Numbered from the stretch's first letter, positions 8,444 to 15,743 are shown. The stretch: DNA of 17,361 bases from Veillonella sp. (GCA_019419725.1 DXZL01000023.1:1-17361), one strand, 5' to 3'. Numbers and translations are program-made. Notes: generated by a model from the sequence alone, not told the origin.

Positions 8444-8713
8444 TTACTCATTCTCTTGTAAATCACGTTGTAATGCTTCGTATATTTCTTTCGATACACT
8501 ATGCTTTAATGACCGTTCTAATCGCTTAGCCTTATAGGCTTGCTCAAAGCATGACATGGACTCACATAAATACGCTCCACGCCCCGGTGCTTTTCCAGTA
8601 CGGTCAATACTGATATTGCCATCTGGACTTAAGGCTACGCGAATTAATTCACGTTTCGCCTTAGGCTCACCACATCCTACGCATGTGCGCATAGGTTGGG
8701 ATTTCGGTTTCAT
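8444..8713 (-). CDS. ylxR: YlxR-family RNA-binding protein (RnpM)
   Basis: 89-residue member of the YlxR (DUF448) family. Seen: MRTCVGCGEPKAKRELIRVA with C11 and C14, then GKAPGRGAYLCESMSCFEQA, the two family signature blocks, and a basic surface (KAKRLERSLK). Bacillus YlxR has been linked to RNase P RNA binding and named RnpM; I transfer that role only by family. It begins 2 nt after the nusA stop, so its weak Shine-Dalgarno (GGTGA) is inside the nusA end and translation is probably coupled. The nusA-ylxR-ylxQ-infB order is conserved in Bacillota. Confidence 0.92.
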   Translation of the reverse strand: MKPKSQPMRTCVGCGEPKAKRELIRVALSPDGNISIDRTGKAPGRGAYLCESMSCFEQAYKAKRLERSLKHSVSKEIYEALQRDLQENE

Positions 8714-8715
8714 GA

Positions 8716-9792
8716 CTATTCACCGTCCTCAGCATTTCCGAAACCTGCAAAAGGTTCTTCAGCTGCTTGAGTTTCACTCTTAATATCGATTTTCCAGTTA
8801 GTTAATTTGGCTGCCAATCGAGCATTTTGACCAGCTTTACCAATTGCCAAGGATAATTGGTAATCAGGAACTACAACGTAAGAGGATTTTTCTTCTTCAC
8901 TTACATCAACAGATACAACCTTTGCTGGACTCAAGGAGTTAGCGATATAAATTGCTGGATCTTCATCCCATTTAACGATATCAATTTTTTCATCGTGTAA
9001 TTCATCAACGATATGTTGTACACGTTGACCTTTAGGACCTACGCAAGCACCTACTGGATCAACGTTTTCATCGCGACTGTATACAGCAATTTTGGAACGC
9101 ATACCAGGCTCACGAGCTACGGATTTAAGCTCTACTACACCTTCATAAATTTCTGGCACCTCTAATTCAAAGAGGCGTTTCAATAAACCAGGATGTGTAC
9201 GGGAAATCATGATTTGAGGGCCCTTCGTAGTTTTCTTAACCTCTACGATATAGCATTTAATACGATCCCCTTCGCGATATGTTTCGCTAGCAATTTGTTC
9301 TGTAGGAGGTAAAATAGCTTCTGTTTTACCTAAGTCGATAAACACATTTTTACCTTCTACACGTGTAATAACGCCAGTGATGATATCGCCTTCACGACTA
9401 TAGTATTCTTCATATACTACGCTGCGTTCAGCCTCTTTCAAACGTTGAATAAGCATTTGTTTTGCAGTATGGGCAGCACTACGGCCAAAGTTAGCTGGAG
9501 TAACATCAACTTCTACTACGTCACCAATTTCAAAACGTTTGTCAATTTTGCGAGCTTCTAACAAGCTAATTTCTGTTTCTGGCAATTCTACAGTTTCTAC
9601 CACTTGTTTTTTAGCCATTACTTTATAAACGCCTGTTTCGCGGTCAATCACAACGTAAGCATCTGGATTAGATGTTGGTTCTTTGCGATATGCTTGCAAC
9701 AATGCAGCCTCTAAGGATTCAAAAATAACCTCAGGAGCAAAACCTTTTTGCTTTGTAAGCACCATTACCGCTTGAATTAATTCTTGACTCAC
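8716..9792 (-). CDS. nusA: Transcription termination/antitermination factor NusA
   Basis: RNA polymerase-associated factor that modulates pausing, intrinsic termination and antitermination. 358 residues, the short Bacillota form without the extra C-terminal repeats of E. coli NusA. Domains in order: N-terminal RNAP-binding domain about 1-130, S1 domain about 134-198 (GDIITGVITRVEGKNVFIDLG), KH1 with GACVGPKGQR near 243-252, and KH2 with AIGKAGQNARLAAKL near 315-330, then an acidic tail. The start is GTG at 9790-9792, chosen because GGAGG (9800-9804) stands 7 nt upstream and the residues match the family N-terminus (SQELIQAVMVLTKQKG). It follows rimP by 17 nt. Confidence 0.97.
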   Translation of the reverse strand: MSQELIQAVMVLTKQKGFAPEVIFESLEAALLQAYRKEPTSNPDAYVVIDRETGVYKVMAKKQVVETVELPETEISLLEARKIDKRFEIGDVVEVDVTPANFGRSAAHTAKQMLIQRLKEAERSVVYEEYYSREGDIITGVITRVEGKNVFIDLGKTEAILPPTEQIASETYREGDRIKCYIVEVKKTTKGPQIMISRTHPGLLKRLFELEVPEIYEGVVELKSVAREPGMRSKIAVYSRDENVDPVGACVGPKGQRVQHIVDELHDEKIDIVKWDEDPAIYIANSLSPAKVVSVDVSEEEKSSYVVVPDYQLSLAIGKAGQNARLAAKLTNWKIDIKSETQAAEEPFAGFGNAEDGE

Positions 9793-9799
9793 TCGTATG

Positions 9800-9804
9800 C
9801 CTCC
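9800..9804 (-). promoter_or_regulatory. Shine-Dalgarno of nusA, supports GTG start
   Basis: GGAGG on the minus strand, 7 nt before the GTG at 9790-9792. It lies wholly in the rimP-nusA gap. No in-frame ATG fits better. Confidence 0.8.
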
Positions 9805-9809
9805 ATATA

Positions 9810-10268
9810 TTAAAAATCAAGATGTAATCGAATTTGTGCAATGGCAGACCGTTCGAATGTCATACTTTCACCATTGATAGTAAAATCGATAGTTGTGTCT
9901 GTAAAACCTTCTAATGCACCAGTAAATTGTTTACTGCCATTAATCGGTTTAAATAGCTGAATATCAACATCACGACCATTATAGCGAATCAAGTCCTTAT
10001 CCTTCTTAAGAACTCGATCTAGGCCTGGAGAAGATACTTCCAATAAATAGTTTTCCGTAATTGGATCCTTTTCGTCGAGGACAGCACTTAGTTTTTCGCT
10101 AACCATCTGACAATCATCCAAATCTACACCACCTGGTTTATCAAGGTAGACACGCAAATACCAATCGCGTTCACGAATGTAATCTACATCGACTAGTTCC
10201 ATTTCGGTGCCGGCTATAATACCTTCAACTACAGAGGATACAAATTCCTCTACTGCTTCTCTCTTCAT
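9810..10268 (-). CDS. rimP: Ribosome maturation factor RimP
   Basis: 30S assembly factor. With the start chosen here it has 152 residues, the usual family length. Seen: VSSVVEGIIAGTEMELVDVDYIRE, WYLRVYLDKPGGVDLDDCQMVSEKLSAVLDE and the strongest family signature, YLLEVSSPGLDRVLKKDKDL, then the SH3-like C-terminal domain. The open frame extends upstream to 10358, but that extension (FMISLIKVFEKKRYIQD) is not family-like and would start inside a leader hairpin. The ATG at 10266-10268 has AAGGAGG 8 nt upstream; an ATG at 10272-10274 is only 2 nt from it. First gene of the nusA operon. Confidence 0.93.
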   Translation of the reverse strand: MKREAVEEFVSSVVEGIIAGTEMELVDVDYIRERDWYLRVYLDKPGGVDLDDCQMVSEKLSAVLDEKDPITENYLLEVSSPGLDRVLKKDKDLIRYNGRDVDIQLFKPINGSKQFTGALEGFTDTTIDFTINGESMTFERSAIAQIRLHLDF

Positions 10269-10276
10269 AGCCATCG

Positions 10277-10283
10277 CCTCCTT
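10277..10283 (-). promoter_or_regulatory. Shine-Dalgarno of rimP
   Basis: Perfect AAGGAGG on the minus strand, 8 nt before the ATG at 10266-10268. It decides against the longer upstream starts of the same open frame. Confidence 0.85.
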
Positions 10284-10345
10284 CATTACTACATCTTGTA
10301 TATATCTCTTTTTTTCAAATACCTTAATTAGGCTAATCATAAATG

Positions 10346-10371
10346 AAAGAGTGGACATAAGCCCACTCTTT
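10346..10371 (-). promoter_or_regulatory. Leader hairpin upstream of rimP
   Basis: Perfect 9-bp inverted repeat: AAAGAGTGG at 10346-10354 pairs with CCACTCTTT at 10363-10371, with an 8-nt loop. It begins about 20 nt after the predicted start of the nusA-operon transcript and ends about 75 nt before the rimP start. On the minus strand no T-run follows the stem beyond the three T of the stem itself, so it is not a standard intrinsic terminator in that direction. A 5'-end stabiliser or a regulatory leader element are possible; the function is unknown. Confidence 0.6.
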
Positions 10372-10398
10372 TAAAAGATTTATATAAAAGTCATATAT

Positions 10399-10427
10399 AG
10401 TATATCACATTTGCTGTGTATATACAA
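10399..10427 (-). promoter_or_regulatory. Sigma-70-type promoter of the rimP-nusA-infB operon
   Basis: On the minus strand TTGTAT (plus 10422-10427), a 17-bp spacer, and TATACT (plus 10399-10404), with TG one base before the -10 (TGATATACT, an extended -10). Predicted transcript start is near 10392, giving a leader of about 120 nt before rimP that contains the hairpin at 10346-10371. It is the best promoter match in the 264-nt gap between rimP and the gene ending at 10533. No convincing terminator for that upstream gene is visible, so readthrough into the nusA operon is possible. Confidence 0.75.
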
Positions 10428-10532
10428 ATTCTACGCTTTCTTATGGGCTTTAACCAAACATTCCCACTTAGATTATTTCATATGAATATAAAATAACTCA
10501 AAAAATAGCATAGTCATATATAATGATTATCC

Positions 10533-11228
10533 TTAGTCGACGCGTTCATTTAATCCTTTTAATATAGGACCCAAATGTTCACGTAGAACTGTAGTTAAAT
10601 CATCTAAATTTTTAGCATCTAGGTGATGGTCTATTTCAGGATAATTTTTATAACGAAGTTCTGCAAAGTATTCATCTCGCAATTCGTTATAATATAGCAA
10701 TAATCCTGTACATTCGTCCATCTTACGATACTCACCGATAATAAAAGAACCATTAATCATCCGGATTGCATGAGCTGGATCAATATCACATACAAAGCCT
10801 TCCAGTTCTTTAGGCATAACCTCGGAAAAATCCCATTCAGGAATGCCTCGACGACGATAGGTAAAGGTAAAGTTATTCGCTGGCTCTATTAACATATTAG
10901 TTAACCCTTTGACACAGCGATCTTGTAATCCTTGCCAAAACGACTCTAAATCAGCACGCACAAAAGAAATATCAACAAAGGAAAATAGTGGCATTTCAAT
11001 ATGTACTGTATAGTCCTCTACCTCTTTATCATATAAGGCAGACCATCGCCACCCCAAATCATTTTGATAATGGAAAATAGGTACCTTTAATACCTCTTCA
11101 CCGACTCCGAGACGCTCAAGTAGTGCCGTATAATCAGCTTCATTGGACGCCACTAAGGTAAATCCCTCAATCTGCTGAGGCAACCATGAATAATCTAATG
11201 CTTTACAAGCTTCAATAATCGTTTCCAT
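10533..11228 (-). CDS. Hypothetical protein, 231 residues, family not recognised
   Basis: I do not recognise this protein. It is soluble-looking: no signal peptide, no membrane segment, no Cys pairs or nucleotide-binding motif. It is acidic and rich in aromatic residues (Trp, Tyr, Phe), with notable stretches FHYQNDLGWRWSALYD, EMPLFSFVDISFV and YRRRGIPEWDF. The pattern suggests a mixed alpha/beta domain of about 200 residues. The ATG at 11226-11228 lies inside the 3' end of the lytic transglycosylase gene, with a 17-nt overlap in another frame and GAGG 8 nt upstream, so the two are very probably co-transcribed and translationally coupled. Codon use matches its neighbours. A role linked to the cell wall is suggested only by this neighbour. 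Confidence 0.8.
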   Translation of the reverse strand: METIIEACKALDYSWLPQQIEGFTLVASNEADYTALLERLGVGEEVLKVPIFHYQNDLGWRWSALYDKEVEDYTVHIEMPLFSFVDISFVRADLESFWQGLQDRCVKGLTNMLIEPANNFTFTYRRRGIPEWDFSEVMPKELEGFVCDIDPAHAIRMINGSFIIGEYRKMDECTGLLLYYNELRDEYFAELRYKNYPEIDHHLDAKNLDDLTTVLREHLGPILKGLNERVD

Positions 11229-11766
11229 ATAATGCCTCGTACTTTTCTTGATACTGTAAGACAGCTTTTACATAGCTACGCGTTTCAGGAAAAGGTATGG
11301 TATCAACCATGCCATTCCATTTATTCTCATTGAGCCAAGATTCAACATGACCACGTCCCGCATTGTACGCAGCTAACGCCTGCACCTCATCACCATTAAA
11401 TTCCTTTAACAAATGACCTAGGTACCATGTACCTAACTCAATATTAGTTTCCGGCTCTTTTAACTGGCGATCTGTATAGTTTCCATGTCCAACTTGTTGA
11501 GCTACCCATCGCGCTGTATCTGGCATAAGTTGCATCAATCCAAGAGCGCCGGTTTCAGATTCCGCAGTATTCTTATATTTACTTTCAGCTAAGATAACAC
11601 TAGCCACTAAGGAAGGTGGTACTTGTTCCTTATCAGCTGCAGCCATCACTACATCTCTATAGTTAAAGGGGTACGCCACTTGACGCGCTATAGGATCATC
11701 TAAATGAGTAAAATAAAACCACCCAAGTACGACGCACGATAGCGCCGTTGCCGTTGCACGTTTCAT
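11212..11766 (-). CDS. Membrane-anchored lytic transglycosylase (SLT, GH23 family)
   Basis: Cleaves the MurNAc-GlcNAc bond of peptidoglycan to give 1,6-anhydro ends, acting outside the cytoplasmic membrane. 184 residues from the chosen start. An N-terminal signal anchor (KR then ATATALSCVVLGWFYF, residues 2-19) is followed by the SLT domain: catalytic Glu E61 in ILAESKYK, GALGLMQLMPDTARWVA (73-89), NIELGTWYLGHLL and AAYNAGRGHVESWL. C11 does not fit a lipobox, so it is probably a membrane anchor or cleaved signal peptide. The start ATG (11764-11766) has an AAAGGGGG Shine-Dalgarno about 4 nt upstream; the open frame continues to 11832 but the extra residues (MVYYYIVPISKSDKD) are not signal-like. 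It lies between coaE and the hypothetical gene. Confidence 0.92.
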   Translation of the reverse strand: MKRATATALSCVVLGWFYFTHLDDPIARQVAYPFNYRDVVMAAADKEQVPPSLVASVILAESKYKNTAESETGALGLMQLMPDTARWVAQQVGHGNYTDRQLKEPETNIELGTWYLGHLLKEFNGDEVQALAAYNAGRGHVESWLNENKWNGMVDTIPFPETRSYVKAVLQYQEKYEALYGNDY

Positions 11767-11868
11767 ATATCCCCCTTTCCTTACACAATCTTTATCCGAT
11801 TTTGATATCGGTACAATATAGTAATACACCAAATGGTAGGTTACTATTATATAAAATTTTATGGGCTT

Positions 11869-11877
11869 ATTATACCA
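11869..11877 (-). promoter_or_regulatory. Extended -10 promoter candidate for the lytic transglycosylase gene
   Basis: TGGTATAAT on the minus strand, an extended -10 with a consensus hexamer, in the 156-nt gap after coaE. No good -35 lies 16-18 bp upstream (ATATAA there). It would give a leader of about 95 nt. A short inverted repeat (CCGAT and ATCGG, 11796-11811) lies in that leader. The rest of the gap is AT-rich and shows no clear coaE terminator. Confidence 0.45.
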
Positions 11878-11922
11878 TTTAATACTAATTTTTATATACC
11901 AATTTTAGTACATAATAGGTAA

Positions 11923-12537
11923 TTATTTTGATTCTTGTAAAACTGTCTCTATACGCTCATTCCAAATAGTATTCAACTGTACTGTTAAATCATGAGGCGT
12001 ACCATTATTATCAACGATTATATCTGCATAGGCACGTTTATCATCAAGCCGCATTTGACTATTAATACGAGCAAGGGCATCCTCTCTCGTATATCCATTA
12101 CGACTCATTAAACGTTCGATTTGAGTCGTTTCATTCACATATACGAGCCACACCTCATCCATCATGGTATACCATTCCCCTTCGATGAGTAATGGAATAT
12201 CATAGATTAAAATTGGCGTATTTCCTTGTTCATATTGAGATGTCAACTCCATAATACGATTGCGTATATGTGTTTTTAGACAGCTATTTAATAATTGTCG
12301 TTTTTCTTCATTGTGAAAGACTATAGCACCAAGCGCTTCACGATTGAGTGTGCCGTCAGCATGTAAAACATTAGAACCAAAGGTCTCTACAATAGCTTGT
12401 AAGCCCTCAGTCCCCGGCTCCACTACTTCACGAGCTACAATATCAGCATCGATATAGGGTATTCCTTTGTCCTTAAAATAGGTAAGGACTGTACTCTTGC
12501 CTGATGCAATACCACCAGTTAAGCCTATTTTAAACAT
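11923..12537 (-). CDS. coaE: Dephospho-CoA kinase
   Basis: Last step of coenzyme A synthesis: ATP-dependent 3'-phosphorylation of dephospho-CoA. 204 residues, usual length. Seen: P-loop GLTGGIASGKST at 5-16, D30-A-D32 in IDADIVAREV (substrate and Mg binding), the family block LIYDIPLLIE with the conserved D-x-P-L-L, and MSRNGYTREDALARINSQM near 150-168 (lid region with conserved Arg). AAGG precedes the ATG by about 6 nt. It lies 34 nt downstream of polA, a common polA-coaE arrangement in Bacillota, and is probably transcribed with it. Confidence 0.97.
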   Translation of the reverse strand: MFKIGLTGGIASGKSTVLTYFKDKGIPYIDADIVAREVVEPGTEGLQAIVETFGSNVLHADGTLNREALGAIVFHNEEKRQLLNSCLKTHIRNRIMELTSQYEQGNTPILIYDIPLLIEGEWYTMMDEVWLVYVNETTQIERLMSRNGYTREDALARINSQMRLDDKRAYADIIVDNNGTPHDLTVQLNTIWNERIETVLQESK

Positions 12538-12571
12538 ATATACCTTCTAACACGTAATACTATCAATTAAA

Positions 12572-15193
12572 CTATTTTACCAATGCCCAGTTCTCAGCAT
12601 GATGCACATCTACAATAAGAGGAACCTGTAATTCTACTACAGATTGCATTGTAGAACGCAATAATTCTTCAACTGCGTCTAATTCTTCATTCACTACTTC
12701 TAATACAAGTTCGTCATGTACTTGTAATAAAAGTCGAGATTTAAAGTTTCCTTCCTCTAGCTTTTGCTCAACTTGGTTCATTGCTAACTTGATAATATCT
12801 GCAGCAGTACCTTGAATTGGTGTATTCATCGCCGTACGTTCAGCAAAGGAACGACGGTTAAAGTTGCGGCTATTAATATCAGGAAGTTCGCGTTGACGGC
12901 CGAACATAGTGCGAACCTTACCAGTTTCATGGGCCTCCTGAACCATACGATCCATGTACTCTTTAACCTTAGGATAACGGCTAAAGTATAAGTCAATATA
13001 GTTTTTAGCTTCTCCCCGTGTGATACCAAGGTCGCGAGATAAGCCAAAGTCAGAAATACCATAAATAATACCAAAGTTAATAGCCTTTGCATGAGAACGC
13101 TCTTCGCTTGTTACCTCATCTTGAGATTTACCTAGTACCTCTGCTGCAGTAAAGCGATGAATATCCTTACCATCAACGAAAGCTTTAATCAACGCTTCAT
13201 CGCCAGAAAGATGTGCTAAAATACGTAACTCAATTTGAGAATAATCGGCACTCACTAATGTGTCATACCCTGCACCTGGATAGAATAAGGCACGAATTTC
13301 ACGGCCTTTTTCTGTACGAACAGGAATGTTTTGTAAGTTAGGATCAGAGGAACTAAGACGACCTGTAGCCGTAACCATTTGATTAAAGGTAGTATGAATA
13401 CGCTTAGTCTTATCATTAATAAGGACTGCTAATCCTTCACAATAGGTAGATACTAATTTTGCTACAGAACGGTATGCCAAGATTTTTTCCACGATTGGAC
13501 TCTCATTACGTAGCATATCAAGTACTTCAGCATCTGTAGAATATCCAGTCTTAGTTTTCTTAATAACTGGCAAGTTCATCTTTTCGAACAAGATGACCCC
13601 CAACTGTTTTGGAGAGTTTATGTTGAAAGTTTCACCAGCAAGATCATAAATCTCTTGTTGTACTTGGGCTAATTCATCTTTAAAGCGAGCTGTCGTTTCA
13701 GCCAGCTTATTTGTATCAATATATATACCATTTTTCTCCATTACTACTAATGTATGAATCAATGGCAACTCAATAGTTTCATATAAAGACCATAACTCTT
13801 CACGTCGAGCAGATTCACAAGCTACATCATTCATAGCAAGTAAAGCTTTCACCATAGATACGCACTCTACATCTACGCTACCGCTAGCAATGCTAGGCAC
13901 AGAGAAACGTTCCGTTAAATATAGATAACCATAGTTAGTACGTGTTGGATCTAACAAGTATGCTAGAAGAGACATATCATGGATACGTGCAGTGTTATCA
14001 TCATTAAACAAAGAGATTTCAGCTGGTGACTCTTTACCTAATGCTTCTATTAGTTCTTTTGTTTGAGTAGTAACAATGGCCTTAGCCCCTTGTAATACTG
14101 CTAGAACAGCCTTTGTATCATTTGTTTTAACGATAGTATCACCATTAGAAAGATAGGTAGTCTCGATTGTTCTAAATGGAGTTTTTCCATCGAGCACAAC
14201 ATGAACTGCTACTGTTTTATCTGTATAGAAGTCAGGAGTTAGAGCCTTAGCATCAGCTAAATCGTCTAGAGAAATTTCCTCTTGTGGTGCAAATAAAGAA
14301 CCAAAATCACCAAAAGCGGATTCTTCTCCACCCATTACTTGTACAATACGAGGTGTTAATTTAGTAAACCCAAGAGTTTCGAATAAAGGCTGTACTTCAG
14401 AGGTATGAAAATTCTGTACAAAGTCTTCAACCTTATAGGATAAATCCATATCTGTTTTGATAGTTGCTAAATCACGAGACAAGAACGCTAAGTCTTTATT
14501 TTCTACAAGTCGCTCTTTTAATTTCTTACCAGAAATATCTTCAATATGGTCATATACAGACTCAAGATTACCGTATTCTGTAATCAATTTAAGAGCCGTT
14601 TTTTCACCTACACCTGGTACACCTGGAATGTTATCGGAAGTATCCCCCATAAGAGCTTTCATTTCGATAACCTTATCAGGACCATAACCATAAAGTTCCT
14701 CCATGTTATCAAGAGTAACCTCTAACATGTCAGAAATGCCTTTTTTAGTTAGGAATACATGACTATGCTCTGTTACGAGTTGAAGGTTATCGCGGTCACC
14801 AGTAATAATTTTAACAGCCATTTCTGGTGTACCAAATTTCTTACTCAACGATCCTAGAATATCGTCCCCTTCAAAACCTTCTTCTTCAATAACACAAATG
14901 CCCAACGCTTTTAATACATCTTGAATAAGGCTAAATTGAGGTCGTAAATCCTCTGGTGCATCTGGACGATTACCTTTATATTCGCTGTACATTTCTGTAC
15001 GGAATGTCTGACGACCTTTATCAAAGGCTACTGCAATATAATCCGGATTGATTTCTTCGTACAATTTAATGAGCATCGTTAAGAAACCGTACACCGCATT
15101 CGTTGGAGTACCTAAAGCAGACTTCAACGGTGGTAATGCAAAGAATGCACGGAATAACAAACTACTGCCATCTATAATCATTAATTTTTTCAT
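12572..15193 (-). CDS. polA: DNA polymerase I
   Basis: Family A polymerase for Okazaki-fragment maturation and repair synthesis. 873 residues from the chosen start. The N-terminal 5'-3' exonuclease/FEN domain (about 1-290) has IDGSSLLFRAFFA, VAFDKGRQTFR, EGFEGDDILG, IITGDRDNLQL and MGDTSDNIPGVPGVGEKTA. The central 3'-5' exonuclease-like domain (about 300-480) lacks the DxE, NxxxD and YxxxD metal-binding motifs, so proofreading is probably absent, as in Taq and Bacillus Pol I. The polymerase domain has motif A DYSQIELRILAH near 650, O-helix KAINFGIIYG near 702-711 and motif C QVHDELVLEV near 824-833. Start ATG 15191-15193 follows GAGGTG; an in-frame GTG at 15203-15205 lies within that Shine-Dalgarno and is rejected. 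Confidence 0.97.
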   Translation of the reverse strand: MKKLMIIDGSSLLFRAFFALPPLKSALGTPTNAVYGFLTMLIKLYEEINPDYIAVAFDKGRQTFRTEMYSEYKGNRPDAPEDLRPQFSLIQDVLKALGICVIEEEGFEGDDILGSLSKKFGTPEMAVKIITGDRDNLQLVTEHSHVFLTKKGISDMLEVTLDNMEELYGYGPDKVIEMKALMGDTSDNIPGVPGVGEKTALKLITEYGNLESVYDHIEDISGKKLKERLVENKDLAFLSRDLATIKTDMDLSYKVEDFVQNFHTSEVQPLFETLGFTKLTPRIVQVMGGEESAFGDFGSLFAPQEEISLDDLADAKALTPDFYTDKTVAVHVVLDGKTPFRTIETTYLSNGDTIVKTNDTKAVLAVLQGAKAIVTTQTKELIEALGKESPAEISLFNDDNTARIHDMSLLAYLLDPTRTNYGYLYLTERFSVPSIASGSVDVECVSMVKALLAMNDVACESARREELWSLYETIELPLIHTLVVMEKNGIYIDTNKLAETTARFKDELAQVQQEIYDLAGETFNINSPKQLGVILFEKMNLPVIKKTKTGYSTDAEVLDMLRNESPIVEKILAYRSVAKLVSTYCEGLAVLINDKTKRIHTTFNQMVTATGRLSSSDPNLQNIPVRTEKGREIRALFYPGAGYDTLVSADYSQIELRILAHLSGDEALIKAFVDGKDIHRFTAAEVLGKSQDEVTSEERSHAKAINFGIIYGISDFGLSRDLGITRGEAKNYIDLYFSRYPKVKEYMDRMVQEAHETGKVRTMFGRQRELPDINSRNFNRRSFAERTAMNTPIQGTAADIIKLAMNQVEQKLEEGNFKSRLLLQVHDELVLEVVNEELDAVEELLRSTMQSVVELQVPLIVDVHHAENWALVK

Positions 15194-15220
15194 AAGACAC
15201 CTCACTTAATTCTATCTTTT

Positions 15221-15229
15221 ATTATAACA
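15221..15229 (-). promoter_or_regulatory. Extended -10 promoter of polA
   Basis: TGTTATAAT on the minus strand, a consensus -10 with the TGn extension, about 28 nt before the polA ATG. No recognisable -35 at 16-18 bp (AAAGTT region). The short leader of about 20 nt contains the GAGGTG Shine-Dalgarno at plus 15198-15203. Confidence 0.6.
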
Positions 15230-15324
15230 TAAGGGAGCCAACTAACTTTTAAAATCAACATAATTAAGTAATTACAATATTGGCTAATATATTAATAATC
15301 TTGATTTCATAAAATAGGCTTATA

Positions 15325-15333
15325 TGGTATAGT
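15325..15333 (+). promoter_or_regulatory. Possible second upstream promoter for rpsT
   Basis: TGGTATAGT, an extended -10 on the plus strand, about 130 nt before the rpsT start and 72-95 nt before the main promoter. TTGATT occurs upstream at 15301-15306, but the 21-bp spacing is too long for a normal -35. It would give a second, longer rpsT transcript. The rest of the 272-nt polA-rpsT gap is AT-rich divergent promoter DNA without coding signs. Confidence 0.3.
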
Positions 15334-15396
15334 TAATAAGCAGTAGAAATGTTTTATACTTCATATTAATAAGGAAAATATTGGGCTGAAAAGTCC

Positions 15397-15425
15397 TTGC
15401 GTATCAATATGCGGTATGATATAAT
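15397..15425 (+). promoter_or_regulatory. Main promoter of rpsT
   Basis: TTGCGT (15397-15402), 17-bp spacer, perfect TATAAT (15420-15425) with TG one base upstream (TGATATAAT). Predicted start near 15432, leaving a leader of about 34 nt before the TTG codon. A short inverted repeat TATCA/TGATA (15402-15406 and 15417-15421) overlaps the spacer and -10; whether it is an operator is unknown. Confidence 0.8.
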
Positions 15426-15450
15426 CATTCAGGTATAAGAAACGATTTTT

Positions 15451-15460
15451 AAGGAGGTGA
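15451..15460 (+). promoter_or_regulatory. Shine-Dalgarno of rpsT
   Basis: AAGGAGGTGA, a near full-length match to the anti-Shine-Dalgarno, ending 5 nt before TTG 15466-15468. It shows that the in-frame GTG at 15457-15459 is part of the ribosome-binding site and not the start codon. Confidence 0.9.
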
Positions 15461-15465
15461 CTCAA

Positions 15466-15726
15466 TTGCCAAACATTAAATCCAGTATTAGAAGCGTAAA
15501 AACGGATGCTGAACGTCGTGCGAAAAACGCCGCTGTAAAATCTCAAATCCGTACAGCAGCTCGTAAAACCGTTGAAGCTGTTCAAGCAGGCGCAGTAGAA
15601 GAAGCAAAACAAGCACTTGTTCATGCTACTAGCGTAATTGATAAAGCAGCCTCCAAAGGTGTACTTCATAAAAACACTGCAGCTCGCAAAAAATCCAACC
15701 TTGCAGCTAAAGTAAACGCTTTATAA
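15466..15726 (+). CDS. rpsT: 30S ribosomal protein S20, TTG start
   Basis: Primary 16S rRNA-binding protein of the small subunit body. 86 residues from the chosen start. MPNIKSSIRSVKTDAERRAKN is the S20 N-terminus; the rest is highly basic and helical with Ala/Lys-rich stretches and the family end HKNTAARKKSNLAAKVNAL. The start is TTG at 15466-15468, behind AAGGAGGTGA with 5-nt spacing. E. coli rpsT also uses a UUG start, linked there to S20 autoregulation, so the weak codon combined with a very strong Shine-Dalgarno may be functional here. It has its own promoter and terminator and is therefore probably monocistronic. The gene is divergent from polA. Confidence 0.97.
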   Translation: MPNIKSSIRSVKTDAERRAKNAAVKSQIRTAARKTVEAVQAGAVEEAKQALVHATSVIDKAASKGVLHKNTAARKKSNLAAKVNAL

Positions 15727-15743
15727 TTTCTAAAGCAAGTAAG

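Noticed and set aside
10269..10358. N-terminal extension of rimP to an ATG at 10358
   Set aside because: Residues are not RimP-like, the start lies in a hairpin loop, and the perfect AAGGAGG fits the ATG at 10268.
10346..10372. Hairpin plus TTTT on the plus strand as an intrinsic terminator
   Set aside because: No plus-strand gene ends nearby and the T-run is only four; it is better seen as a minus-strand leader hairpin.
11767..11832. Upstream start of the lytic transglycosylase (MVYYYIVPISKSDKD)
   Set aside because: It would bury the signal anchor; the downstream ATG has a strong Shine-Dalgarno and a positively charged N-terminus followed by the hydrophobic segment.
12826..13092. Minus-strand open frame of 88 codons inside polA
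   Set aside because: Out-of-frame shadow within the conserved O-helix and motif region of polA.
15194..15205. GTG start four codons upstream of polA
   Set aside because: The GTG is part of the GTGAGGTG ribosome-binding site of the ATG at 15193.
15281..15300. AT-rich palindromes in the polA-rpsT gap as a regulator site
   Set aside because: TAATATATTA-type palindromes arise easily in such AT-rich DNA and no conserved operator is recognisable.
15361..15669. Minus-strand open frame of 102 codons opposite rpsT
   Set aside because: Shadow of rpsT; Cys/Phe-rich composition, no ribosome-binding site, and it runs over the rpsT promoter.
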